The notes beneath the pieces were generated by a model, which ran no database searches, was not told the DNA's origin, and saw nothing but the letters and a program-made list of their open reading frames with translations. The position numbers were made by a program, and so were the translations under genes. This document shows positions 1-10,972 of a stretch of DNA of 64,000 nt, piece by piece; the stretch's first letter is position 1; each line of letters begins with the position of its first letter. The stretch is from Lactuca virosa (Eukaryota; Streptophyta; Magnoliopsida; Asterales; Asteraceae): NCBI GenBank assembly GCA_928212115.1, contig CAKMRJ010002223.1:306276778-306340777 (forward strand). The letters are read 5' to 3'.

Positions 1-845
1 GATTAGGTGTCTAAGCCCATAACTATAATTGGTATGTACTTGAATTGATAGCAGCACAGTCCTTTTGGGTTGCCCTCAACCTAGCAACTGGACAAGGAAA
101 TTATGAAAGGAGAGATATTAATTTATAAGATTAAATAAATTAATATATATATATATATATGATTTATTAATGTTAATGGATTAATATATTAATTAGAAAT
201 CATTATGTTTAATTAATTGTTAGCCAGAAATTAATCAGAATTGATTTTGGGGTTAAACGAATTAATTATAAGGTGCAGGGACTAGTTTGCAATTTTAACT
301 CTAGTTGAGTGGAGGCTCTAGAACCCCCTTGGAGGGGGTGGACGAAATCTTTAGGGGAAACCCTAATATTTCGTCCAGGGGCCGCTAAGGCCCTTGGGTT
401 TGCTTAGGCCCTAAGCAAAGGATAACTAGGTTTTCCCTAAACCCTAGATCCCTCAGCTATTAAGGAGCCTCCTGGCTCACATTTTTGGTCACTCTTTCTT
501 TGGAAGAAACCCTAAGGCCGAAATTGCATACTCCCTCCATCCTCTCTCCTCTACTTTCCTTCTTGCTAGTTCTTGGTGTGATTCCATTAGAGGCATTACA
601 CTTGTGGTGCTAAAGCTTCCAAGAAGATCAAGATCAAGATCAAGGAATATCAATTGTTTGCTATAACATTGAAAGGTATGTAACCCTAAACCCTAGTTTG
701 TTAATTTCGAAATTAGCCTCTCTCCTCTAGGGTTCTTGTTTTGCATTCAAAGTGTATGTTCAATAGTTAAAACATAGATCCAAGTAGGTTGCATGTGAAC
801 TTAGGAATTGTTTTCTAGTTTATTTGTTTTACCTAAAACCCATCA
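1..845 (+). repeat. 5' LTR of Copia I (first 5 bp missing)
   Basis: Direct repeat of 7060-7929, ending CATCA just before the primer site. It contains several telo-box-like AAACCCTA motifs (for example near 432-447 and 682-696) and a short (TA)n tract at 142-160 that is about 15 bp shorter than in the 3' LTR. Confidence 0.95.
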
Positions 846-846
846 G

Positions 847-858
847 TGGTATCAGAGC
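847..858 (+). other. Primer binding site of Copia I (tRNA-iMet type)
   Basis: TGGTATCAGAGC starts two bases after the LTR end. This is the standard complement of the plant initiator-methionine tRNA 3' end used for minus-strand priming. Confidence 0.93.
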
Positions 859-2136
859 CATTGTTGTTTTAAATTGAATTGCTATAATTGTTGAATTGCA
901 AATTAGGGTTTATAGCTATTAACCCTAAAGGCCAAATTTCGATTTCTAGGGTTTTGGATGAAAAGGTTTTTCGAAAAACCCTAGCCTCCAAAGAACCCTA
1001 ATCGAAATTAGGGTTAGGGTTTTGAAAACCCTAGCCTACCTCCCTTGTGAATTTCGAAATATGCTAGGATAACTAGGGTTTCTTTGTTTTGGATAATTGT
1101 TAATTGGATAATTATCCTTACCCTATTTTTTCGAAATTTAGAGGGTAAGGATTAGGATTAAATTAATTGATTAATTTAATTAGATATCCTTACAAGATTT
1201 AATAATTTGATTAATAGTTAATTAAAGATAAATATAAATCTAGTTAATTGGTTTATTTAAATTTAAATTTAATAGCTTAAATTTCGAATTTATAAACCCT
1301 TGAAGTTTTAAAATGTTTTAAAACACACCTTATATATATATTATAATTAAAGTTTAATATTATATATGTATAAGAATATGGTCAGTCAAATCGCTAGTAT
1401 GCCTCATTCACGAAGCTAATCTATAAGGGGGTATAAGGAAACTGCCTATAAAATGGTAGTTGAATGGGTGTCCACTCTCACCCACCGCTTCCTTGATTAG
1501 TGGAGGGTCGTTAGCAGAACGGATTTGATAGGACAACTATTCTCATTAAAAGTATAATGATATTAAAGAAAGTACTAGAACATTATTTTCAAAATCCCAA
1601 CTCTAGTTACTTTAGGAAAATGTGAAAAGTATGCTAATCCATGAAATTGCACATTATGCTTTATTGGTCGTTAGTGGAGCGTGTGTGGTTAACCAGCACA
1701 CTAAAAGGCACTAATAAAGAGTAGTAATGGGTATCTCATAATTGTCATTTTGATGGAGCGTGTGTGGTTTACCAGCACATCAATAGTTAATGATAAAGAC
1801 AATGAGGTTACCAAGCACATTTGCATGGTTATTCACATCTTGTTTGTGATCCTCGGCATCCCAGTCACAAATAGAAGAGCATAATCTGAGATTAAAACAT
1901 GCCATTGAATAGTTTCAATGTATCTCAAAAGAATTAGGAATTTCACTTCGTTTGTTTCGTCTAATGGTGGAATTGGTGAATCGTCATTCACCTACCTTTA
2001 TGAAATTTGCACTTGGATCTCGGCATCCCATTTCTAAGTTGTGAATCTTCATAGTTGGATCCTAACCTTGATATTATATCTTTGGGTTATTCTATTAAGG
2101 TATCTTGAAATCTAACTAAAACTTCTTTCTTTTCAG
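859..2136 (+). other. Untranslated leader of Copia I
   Basis: About 1.28 kb without a credible ORF. It is rich in AAACCCTA-type motifs in its first 250 bases. Near 1676 and 1754 it holds two copies of the sentence GGAGCGTGTGTGGTT followed by ACCAGCACA. The rest is AT-rich and shows nothing I can name. Confidence 0.7.
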
Positions 2137-3034
2137 ATGTCTACTCCTGGAAACACTTCTGCTTTCGTCCTCCTCCAACCAAAACAAAACTTCTCTTTGC
2201 TCAATATATGCTCCAAAGTCGTTATGGATGGCTCAAACTATAACGATTGGATGCGCAACATCAAGATGGCTCTTCGTTTCGAGAACAAAGAATATGTTCG
2301 TGAAAAGGAGCTCAAAGAGCTTGATGAGAATGAAGCTACTCCTGAAGATCTTGCTGCCTACAAGAAACATTACGATGATGCTACCAAAGTCGCATGCATC
2401 ATGGTGGCAACTATGTCCCCAGAACTGCAGAGGTACTATGAGGACTACTGGCCTTTCGAGATGAACAAGGACCTTATGGAAAAGTACCATAAGCGAGCTC
2501 GTCAAGAAAAGTTCGAAGTAGTCAAGTCACTCATGGCTTACAAGATGAAAGATGGGGAGTCGGTTATGTCACATGTGCAAAGAATGCAACGCTACATAGA
2601 GCGTTTGGTCAAGCTCAATATTCACTTTGATGAGGAATTGGCCATTGACATGGTCTTGAACTCACTTCCTGAATGTTATGGTCAGTTTATTCTAACTTAC
2701 CATTGAACAATACTGAGCAGACCTTGGCCCAATTGCACAACTTGTTGCAGACAGCTGAGGCAGGGATGAAGGGTAAAAGTATACCCTCCACACCTACGAG
2801 TGCCCCTGTTTTGGCTATTGGACAGGGAAAGGGGAAAAAGAGGAAAGGTCCTCCCAAACAAACTGGAAGAGCAAGGCTCAAGCTGGGTCATCTAGTAATG
2901 GCCCAAAGGCTAAGCCCAATGGTTCCACTCCCCATGTTTCTGATCCAAAAGAGGCAGTTTGCTTTTACTGCAACCAAAAGGGGCATTGGAAGAGATCTTG
3001 CCCACAATATCTGCAAGATATCAAGGATGGCAAA
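2137..3034 (+). pseudogene. Copia I gag, frameshifted
   Basis: The capsid-like region starts at ATG 2137 and reads in one frame to 2706 (conserved stretch KYHKRARQEKFEVVKSLM around residues 123-140). The reading then moves to a second frame just after 2700 (NNTEQTLAQLHNLLQTAE), and to a third frame at about 2870. There a CCHC zinc knuckle, CFYCNQKGHWKRSC, is encoded from 2960. The knuckle binds packaged RNA in intact elements. Two small indels therefore separate capsid and nucleocapsid, and no full Gag can be made from this copy. The order and the knuckle make the identification firm; the exact indel positions are good to about 15 bases. Confidence 0.9.
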
Positions 3035-6000
3035 GTGAAGCCATCTTCGGCAGGTATTTACACTATTTCTGCTAATAACTCATTATCTTCTCGTTCGTGG
3101 GTCCTTGATACAGGATGTGGTTTTCATATCTGTTCTGATTTGCAGGGTCTAAAGGAAAGTGAGGAGATTGAGCGAGGAAGGATAAACCTGATCATGGGAA
3201 ACAGAAAGTCTTCACCAGTAACCAAGATCGGAGTTTATCAGCTTCTGCTTAGTAATGATGTTAGATTAGATTTAATAAATTGTTGCTATTCGTCTGAGAT
3301 GACGAGAAACATTATTTCATTTCATGCATTGTTCAGACAAGGTTTTACATATTCTTTTAATGATTTGAATGGTTCAATTTCTGTTTATAAGAATGGTGTT
3401 TTTATGTTTGAAGCTTTGCCTTGTAATGGTGTGTATGAAACAGTGACTTGTGTTGATAGCTTAGGAAATAATGTACTTAATATTGACTTGTCTAATAGTG
3501 TAGACAAGGCATGCTTGTGGCATTGTCGTCTTGGACACATTAACAAGAAACGCATAGCCCAACTCCAAAAGGATGGAGTGTTGGAATCATTTGACCTAAA
3601 ATCAGATGATATGTGTGAATCTTGTCTTTTGGGAAAGATGACAAAATCACCATTCACAGGGTCTTGTGAAAGAGGTGAAGGTCTGTTGGATCTCATACAC
3701 ACAGATGTGTGTGGGCCCTTCAGATCAACTACAAGAGATGCTAATCGATTCTATGTGACTTTCACTGACGATTATAGCAGATATGATATATCTACTTGAT
3801 CAAGCATAAGTCAGAAACTTTTGAAAAGTTCAAAGAGTTTAAGCATGAAGTCGAAAATCAATTGGGCAGAAAGATAAAGATACTTAGATCCGATAGAGGC
3901 GGGGAGTATCTTAGTATCGAGTTTAACGACTATCTGAAAGAATGTGGGATAGTCTCACAATTGACTCCTCCTAGGACACCACAGTTAAATGGTGTAGCTG
4001 AGAGGCATAATCGAACCTTGTTAGACATGGTTCGTTCTATGATGAGTCGGGCTTCGCTTCCTATTCACTTCTGGGGGTATGCCTTAGAGACAGCCGCCCA
4101 CATCCTCAATCTTGTCCCTACAAAGAAGGTTGCCAAAACACCTCACGAAATGTGGACAGGGAAAGTTCCCTCGTTAGCACATATTAAAGTCTGGGGTTGT
4201 GAAGCTTTCGTAAGACGAGAGACTCACGACAAGCTAGCAGCTAGAAGTGAGAAATGTGTTTTCATTGGTTACCCAAAGCAGTCTTTTGGATATTTGTTCT
4301 ACAGGCCTAGTGAGAACATGGTCTTTGTAGCACGAAGAGGAGTCTTTCTTGAAAGAGAGCTCATATTCAAAGAGGACAGTGGGAGCACTATTGACCTTGA
4401 AGAAATTCAAGAGTCAGCCAATGAAGGAACCTTAGATGACACTAGCACTCAACCAGAGGAAACAGTTCCTGTTGAACCAATCGATAACTCATTACCTCTT
4501 AGAAGATCCACTAGGGTGAGTGTGCCACCTGAGTTGTATGGTTTTCATATTACTTCAGATGGTGACACATTCATAAGTGACAGAACACTGGTAAACTTAG
4601 ATGAACCAGTCACTTATAAGGAAGCAATGGCAGGCCCAGAGGCTTCCAAGTGGAAAGAGGCAATGGACAGCGAGATTAAGTCCATGTATGACAACCAAGT
4701 TTGGAATTTGGTTGATAGTGCACCAGGTCGTAAGACAGTTGGGTGCAAATGGATCTTCAAGAAGAAGACAGACATGGATGGAAATGTGCACACATTCAAG
4801 GCTCGACTGGTTGCAAAAGGTTTCACTCAAACCCCAGGGGTTGACTATGATGAGACCTTCTCACCAGTAGCTAAGATTAAATCTATTAGGATATTGCTCG
4901 CCATAGCTGCCTTTCATGATTATGAAATCTGGCAGATGGATGTCAAAACTGCTTTCCTTAATGGGAAGTTGGCTGAAGATGTTTACATGAGTCAACCAGA
5001 GGGTTTTGTTGATGCAAAGTTCCCCAATAGAGTGTGCAAGCTTGAGAAATCCATTTATGGATTGAAACAAGCATCTCGCAGTTGGAATCTTTGCTTCCAT
5101 GAGAAAGTCAAAGAGTTTGGTTTCTCTAGAAGTGAAGATGAGTTTTGTGTGTATATCAAGGCTAGTGGGAGTATAGTAACTTTTCTGGTGTTGTATGTCG
5201 ATGACATATTACTCATTGGTAACGACGTTCCAACCTTGAAAGAGGTTAAGTCTTGGCTTGGAAAGTGTTTTGCCATGAAAGACCTTGGAGAAGCTGCCTA
5301 TATTCTTGGGATTAGAATATTGAGAGATAGAAAGAAGAGACTAATTGGACTTAGTCAGAGCACATACTTGGATAAGGTACTAAAGAGGTTTAGTATGGAA
5401 AATTCCAAGAAGGGAGAGCTACCTATCCAGAGCAATACCAAATTGAGTAAGACTCAATGCCCGAGTACAGATGTTGAAATAGATGACATGAGTCGTGTAC
5501 CTTATGCTTCCGCTGTCGGATCGATCATGTACGCTATGACATGTACTCGCCCTGATGTGGCATTTGCTTTGAGCATGGTCAGTCGCTATCAGGGAAACCC
5601 AGGTAGAGCTCATTGGATAGCAGTTAAGAATATACTCAAGTATTTGCGAAGGACAAAGGACTGGGTCCTTGTGCTTGGTGGCAGTGATACTTTGAGAGTA
5701 GATGGTTACAGTGATGCCAGCTTTCAGACGGATAGAGATAACTTCCGTTCTCAGTCGGGCTGGGTGTTTTTACTGAATGGAGGAGCAGTTACTTGGAAGA
5801 GTTCCAAGCAAAATACGGTGGCTGATTCTACTTGTGAATCAGAGTACATAGCAGCAAGTGAAGCGTCGAAAGAAGCAGCTTGGTTGAGGAACTTCATCGG
5901 GGATCTCGGAGTTGTTCCAACCATCCAGGAGCCTATGGAACTGTTCTGCGATAATGAAGGAGCGGTTGCCTTGACAAAGGAACCGAGAGATCATGGTAAG

Positions 6001-6186
6001 ACCAGACATATCGACAGAAAGTACCATTTCATCAGACATAGAGTTGAAGAAGGCCATCTTATAGTAAAGAGGGTGTCATCTGAAGATAACCCAACAGATC
6101 CCCTCACAAAGGGTCTGAGTAGGGCTAAGCATATTCAGCATGCTCGGAGCATAGGACTGAAAGATGATATTAGTTTTAGTAGTTAG
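3035..6186 (+). pseudogene. Copia I pol (protease, integrase, RT, RNase H), one frameshift
   Basis: The first frame (to 3799) has the aspartic protease motif WVLDTGCGFH, the pre-integrase zinc motif (HCRLGH, then CESCLLGK) and the first integrase aspartate in HTDVCGPF. A one-base loss near 3787 shifts the frame. The second frame (3796-6186, 796 aa) carries the rest: integrase RSDRGGEY and QLNGVAERHNRTL, RT from about residue 275 with MDVKTAFLNG and the catalytic YVDD near 5194, then RNase H with YSDAS, CESEYIAASEA and FCDNEGA, ending at a normal position for the family. Apart from the single frameshift the domains look intact, and the 796-aa frame is the longest in the window. I do not assign a copia lineage. 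Confidence 0.95.
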
Positions 6187-7043
6187 ATTAGTTTTTTGAA
6201 ACTTGTAACAAAGTAAATGTAATTAACTTTTGGTGATTAAATAATAAAGTATTATTTATAAGTTTGGTTTCTGCCTTTTGTCAATTGTTTATTATTGTGT
6301 TTCATTTTTGCATGTTTTACTTCCCGAATAATAAGATTATTCAAACTCCACAGTCACTCATACTTTTGGAAGTAAGTAGTGAATTAAGACTGTCATGAAC
6401 TGGATTGTAGATTGTCTAAGGATAGACATGGCAATAGAATTGCTGCAACATTCATGAGTACTCAGAAATTGAGATTTGAGTATTGGATAAACCCTCGCTC
6501 AGAGTATCACTTCATGGAATTCATCACGAGTAATACTGAGACGATAATATCTTATAATTTTGAAACGAAGATATATGAGTTGTGATTTACAAGTCGGTCA
6601 TGCATTGGTGATATGAAAACGCATCAGTAACTTGGTGTTATAAAACGTATTGTCATGCATAATTTGATGAGTAAAAGATACAAGCATATGAGTCAACGTT
6701 TATTCGTTCCTTTTGCCCTAACAGGAAAAGCAATATCTGTGGGCCCCTCGATGATTTGGTGTTGACTTATGTGCTGGGCCCAACCAGGACTAGATTGATG
6801 TGTTCGATTAGAAGTCCTACATCATCACAAATCAGAAATCAGGAAACATAGATTCTAGACAAAGAGATTGATTACATCCCATGTCTTTTGTCTAGGGATA
6901 TCTGGCAGAATGAAGGATTATATGATCACTTATCTTAGGACACGTAACTGACTGGGTCAGAGTTCGGCAGCAGCTTTTTGGAAGCTACAATTTGCTGGTC
7001 AAATTTAGAAGGCATACTAGCAATTATAGTTATAGACTTATCC
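6187..7043 (+). other. Copia I 3' noncoding region
   Basis: About 850 bases between the pol stop and the polypurine tract. No coding frame or internal repeat stands out. Confidence 0.6.
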
Positions 7044-7054
7044 AAGTGGGAGAC
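7044..7054 (+). other. Polypurine tract of Copia I
   Basis: AAGTGGGAGAC lies directly before the TG of the 3' LTR, the expected position of the plus-strand primer. Confidence 0.85.
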
Positions 7055-7196
7055 TGTTGGATTAGGTGTCTAAGCCCATAACTATAATTGGTATGTACTT
7101 GACTTGATAGCAGCACAATCCTTTTGGGTTGCCCTCAACCTAGCAACTGGACAAGGAAATTATGAAATGAGAGATATTAATTTATAAGATTAATAA

Positions 7197-7236
<40 letters not shown>

Positions 7237-7929
7237 GATTTATTAATATGTTAATGGATTAATATATTAATTAGAAATCATTATGTTTAATTAATTGTTA
7301 GCCAGAAGTTAATCAGAATTGATTTTGGGGTTAAAAGAATTAATTATAAAGTGCAGGGACTAGTTTGCAATTAACTGATAGTTGAATGGAAGGATCCAGA
7401 ACTCCCTTGGAAGGGGGTGGACGAAAACCCTAGGGGAAACCCTAGAGAATTCGTCCAAGGGGTCCAAGATAAGGCCTTGGGTCTTGCTTAGGCCCTAAGC
7501 AAAGGATAACTAGGGTTTTCCCTAAACCCTAGATCCCTCAACTATTTAAGGAGCCTCCTGGCTCACATTTGAGGTCACTGATTTCTTTGGAAGAAACCCT
7601 AAGGCCGAAATTGCATACTCTCTCCATCCTCTCTCCTCCAAGTTTCCTTCTTGCTAGTTCTTGGGTGTGATTCCATTAGAGGCATTACATTTGTGGTGCT
7701 AAGCTTCCAAGAAGATCAAGAGGATTATCAATTGTTTGCTATAACAATTGAAAGGTATGTAACTCCTAAACCCTAGTTTGTTAATTTCTAAATTAGCATC
7801 TCTCCTCTAGGGTTCTTGTTTTGCAATTCAAAGTTATATGTTCAATAGATCAAAACATAGATCCCAAGTAGGTTGCATGTGAACATAGGAATTGTTTTCT
7901 AGTTTATTTGTTTTACCTAAAACCCATCA
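7055..7929 (+). repeat. 3' LTR of Copia I
   Basis: 875 bp, TGTTGG to CATCA, matching 1-845 throughout. It differs by scattered substitutions, small indels and a longer (TA)n tract (7199-7233). It is immediately followed by a (TA)n array, so the element sits at the edge of a microsatellite. Confidence 0.95.

Positions 7930-7932
<3 letters not shown>

Positions 7933-7976
<44 letters not shown>
7933..7976. repeat. (TA)n microsatellite, left flank of hairpin element
   Basis: Uninterrupted TA dinucleotides between the Copia I 3' LTR and the hairpin element. Confidence 0.95.
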
Positions 7977-7978
<2 letters not shown>

Positions 7979-8342
7979 CCGGATAAGTAAGAAATAATTT
8001 TTTGCTAGGAAGACAAGAAGTTTTTTATGTGCATAACTTTTTTAACGAATCAACAAAATGAATCATTAGATGAATCAAAGTAACATGATTCATAATAAAA
8101 ATTTTCCCAAAAAACACCTTAATGATTCATTTTTTTTAGTAAATTAAGCAAAAATTCAGTTTACGGACAATTTTAGTGAATAACAACAAAATCATTGTAT
8201 AAATGAATCATCACGACGTTTTTTTCAAGATTTTTTTAATCATGTTATTTTTTATTCATATAATGATTCGTTTTTTTTGTTTTGCCAAAAATATATGCAT
8301 ATTTCAAATTCTTACCTTCCTACCAAAAATTTCTTTCTTACT

Positions 8343-8344
<2 letters not shown>
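7977..8344. mobile_element. (TA)n-flanked imperfect hairpin element, Micron-like
   Basis: The 368 bases between two TA arrays form an imperfect inverted repeat. The left end reads ATCCGGATAAGTAAGAAAT, and the reverse complement of the right end reads ATCCAGTAAGAAAGAAAT. The arms keep matching for well over 100 bases (GTAGGAAG/CTAGGAAG, CGAATCA, ATGAATCA, AACATGATT). There is no coding capacity. The rice family Micron is known to insert in (TA)n, and this has the same layout; the family match is an inference. Confidence 0.65.

Positions 8345-8409
<65 letters not shown>
8345..8409. repeat. (TA)n microsatellite, right flank of hairpin element
   Basis: About 32 TA units ending at AAACACTC. Confidence 0.95.
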
Positions 8410-8412
<3 letters not shown>

Positions 8413-9180
8413 ACTCATTACCGGTAAGTGTTTCAGAAATCCTTCGGATAACTTCAACCTCCATCTCAGTCCCCAACTTCATCGTCTTTGTCGTCGCTTC
8501 TCCACCGATGCCACCACGACCGATGTTACGATGCCTTAGTTGCAATAGAACCCCTTTAAATTTGTCTTGTAAAATTAATTTCATGTAATCGACTTTTGTT
8601 TTGTATAAAGTGTTGAGTGTGTCCAACGTTTCTCTCAATTTTTTTTTTGTTCTGAATTGGTTGGTGACCTTGGTTCGACTGAAAAACTCCACTACTACTT
8701 GGAGCATTTGAATCATCAGACCACCTTTTAGTGGGGTTAGGATTTGTCCATCTCGCTAATTATAGGGGATAAATTCAATTGGTCTATATTATAATAAAGC
8801 AAAAGTCATTCATATATCCTAAATCAGAATAATGGGTGGCCCCATTTGGCAGCGTTATAATGAAATATGATTACGACATATAGATAGATCATAGATCCGA
8901 AGATGGGATGATCGGAAGCTAAGAATTGATCTGGAAGAAGAAGTTGATCATTGCTAAGTAATTAACGAAACTCCAGTATAATCGGATCACCAAGAGATAT
9001 GAGATTAGAACATGGAAGAAGTGAATTTTTCTAGGTTTGCTTCTAATTTTGCAGATGATGTTGACTTTCCAATGAGAAAATGATTATGTGGTACATAAAC
9101 CGGTTTTTCTAAGTTAGATAGACCAAATAAGCAGGTCAAAATCCACCTTATACCCCTATAAAAGCCAGAAAAAAAAAGTT
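8410..9180. other. Intergenic stretch, nothing identified
   Basis: AT-rich sequence. A minus-strand frame is open across 8410-8716, but it continues into the TA array as Tyr-Ile repeats and resembles no protein I know. I see no gene, RNA or element here. Confidence 0.5.
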
Positions 9181-9420
9181 TAGGGACCATTTAAACCAAA
9201 AGTGAAAAAATTGATGGGCTATGGTGTCATTTCCCTTTACTTTTATTTAGGTATTTTTAGATTGGACAAATCTTCATAAATAGTCCCTATGGTTTCCCAA
9301 AACATCAAATTTAGTCCCTAAATATTTTTGGTCTCATAGAAGGTTCTTGTGGTTTCAATTTTTATCGTGGTTGGTCCCTCACCCCTATAAAAAGACTTAT
9401 TTACCTTTTTTAGGTTTCTT
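9181..9420. repeat. Degenerate dispersed repeat (AGTCCCTATGGTTT type)
   Basis: Contains several phrases (AGTCCCTATGGTTT, TTTAGTCCCTAA, TTGGTCCCTC) that recur in many plant intergenic regions as decayed transposon fragments. Related phrases occur at 12340-12480 and 13580-13660. No ends or target duplication are visible. Confidence 0.45.
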
Positions 9421-10248
9421 TATATTTTTCTATATTGGATAATTTGAATTTATATTGATTATTATATAAATTATTAAAGAGAAAATGCTTATGCATATTA
9501 CCACCACTATTAAACAGTACCACCACCATCGTCTAACGCCTGTTAAGAAAACCATATCCTAAATCTAAAAACGAGATCAGGTGTCCATCGGTAGGCTCCG
9601 GCGGTAGGGTTGTTGGAGTCAAATGGTGAGTCATGAAGTTTCCGACAGTTTTCTGAATTTTTCGACGACTGATAGCAGCGACATGTGGCGGTGGTGAAAT
9701 TCTGATAAGATGTTGTGGGGGGTTTGCTTAGCGGGGGTTTGTTGCACAGGTCTCACTGGTTCTAATAATGGTGTCAGTTTGGAAAATAGATGCCGAAAGT
9801 GGTTGAAATATTGTGTTGACGACGGCGTGGGGGTGACCACGGAAGGTAGCTATGGCGGTTATTCGGGGTTTTGCTTAGACACCAATGGGAGTCCAATGAA
9901 GGTGATTTCAACAAAAACCGAAGGTTGGAACGAGTGGTATGCAATTTTCGATGACTTTGGAAGTGGTGTCGCACAGTGGTTAATAACGGAGGAAACGACG
10001 GAGGAACAGGAATCGATGGGTGGAGTTTTGATCGTACATTATGAGTGTTCGATTGGTGGTGGTTCCATGAAAATCCGACAGTGGGGAAGTGGTTGTTCGG
10101 TGATTTCCGATGAGTTTTTTGGAGAAAAGAAGGTGGAGTATAAAGGTGATGGATAGTGAGAAAGAAAGGAGTGTAGAAGAAGTGGCAGTGAAGGAGTAAT
10201 ATATTTTATTTATTTATTATTTTTTAATAATTTTTTAAAAGAAACATA
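9421..10248. other. Intergenic stretch with an unassigned open frame
   Basis: 9500-10160 is richer in GC than its surroundings, and 9710-10156 on the plus strand is open for 148 codons. The translation is rich in Gly, Ser and Trp, has no domain I recognise, and lacks a nearby promoter or splice pattern. It may be an old gene fragment or chance. I do not call it a gene. Confidence 0.3.
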
Positions 10249-10497
10249 TTCCCTACGTTCCAAATTGATAGTCCACTTTTGACTTTCGAATTATTTTTTC
10301 TTCAACTTTGACTGTAAATATTTTTATTTGTGTTATATATTACTTAATAAAACTTATAACAATGAAAAAAATTTAAAATATAATGCATTAATATATTTTG
10401 CATCAAATATTATCTATCAAGACAAAAAATATTTACTATTAAAGAAAAAAAAATTCAAAAATCAAAAATAAACTAAAAATTTGAAACCGAGATAGAG
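10249..10497. mobile_element. Stowaway-like MITE upstream of the Dof gene
   Basis: The left end contains ACGTTCCAAATTGATAGTCC; the reverse complement of the right end contains TCGGTTTCAAATTTTTAGTT. The arms match for about 35 bases with mismatches, and the ends resemble the CTCCCTCCGTTCC termini of the Stowaway group. The length, about 250 bp, fits. A TA target duplication is plausible but not clean. It ends about 475 bp before the Dof start codon. Confidence 0.6.
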
Positions 10498-10972
10498 AAA
10501 ATACAATCCACTCCGTTTTCTGGTCAAGCAGTTATTTCCTAAAATCAATTTGTGAATGATTTGATTTTCTTAGAGTACGAGCTACATGTGGGTACCTACA
10601 ACCTACCTACACCCGTCGTTACTGTAACTCTTATTACCTATGATATGTAGGGCTAATTTTGTAATTGTACACTGCGCGGCACCGGTAGAAATTTTCAACT
10701 TGCGTCAGGGCTATTTACGTAAATTCACATCTAGTCACCCCATTTTATTCTTACAGAAATAATACTCCCAGTTTTTGTGTAGTAGAGATATTTCATGATC
10801 ACTCTCTCCCTCATACTTTTTCTAGAGAGAGAAACAAAAGTCGGCAAATGTGAGCTCAAGTCCATCAAAATCCGGTGTTAGTTTCGTATTTTAGGTTCTA
10901 TTTCTTCAAGTTTGAGAAATTCGGGTGTGGTGTTTGGCGGATTTTTGTTTTTTATTTTTATTTTGGTAAGAA
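10498..10972 (+). promoter_or_regulatory. Probable promoter and 5' UTR of the Dof gene
   Basis: 475 bases between the MITE and the ATG. A pyrimidine-rich patch (CACTCTCTCCCTCATAC near 10799) followed by AGAGAGAGAAAC is typical of plant core promoters and 5' UTRs. No unambiguous TATA box is seen, so the transcription start is uncertain. Confidence 0.45.

Larger units (their letters stand above)
1..7929 (+). mobile_element. Ty1/copia LTR retrotransposon (Copia I), nearly complete
   Basis: The first and last ~850 bases are direct repeats: the window starts with GATTAGGTGTCTAAG and the same text returns at 7060. The 3' copy starts TGTTGG at 7055 and ends in CATCA at 7929; the 5' copy lacks only its first five bases because the window cuts it. 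Between them are a tRNA-iMet-type primer site (847), gag-pol in the order gag, protease, integrase, RT, RNase H (2137-6186), and a polypurine tract (7044-7054). Integrase before RT is the copia order. The LTRs differ by many substitutions and small indels, and gag-pol has three frame breaks, so this copy is not recent and cannot make its own polyprotein. The target duplication cannot be checked because the left flank is outside the window. Confidence 0.95.

Noticed and set aside
7199..7233. (TA)n tract in the Copia I LTR as a third hairpin-flanking site
   Set aside because: The tract occurs, shorter, in the 5' LTR as well, so it belongs to the LTR, and no hairpin adjoins it.
8312..8716. 134-codon minus-strand ORF with a Tyr-Ile repeat tail
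   Set aside because: The tail is translated TA microsatellite. The remaining ~100 codons match no family I know and have no gene context.
9710..10156. 148-codon plus-strand ORF
   Set aside because: No recognisable domain, odd Gly/Trp composition, and a competing frame on the other strand. It is noted only as an unassigned stretch.
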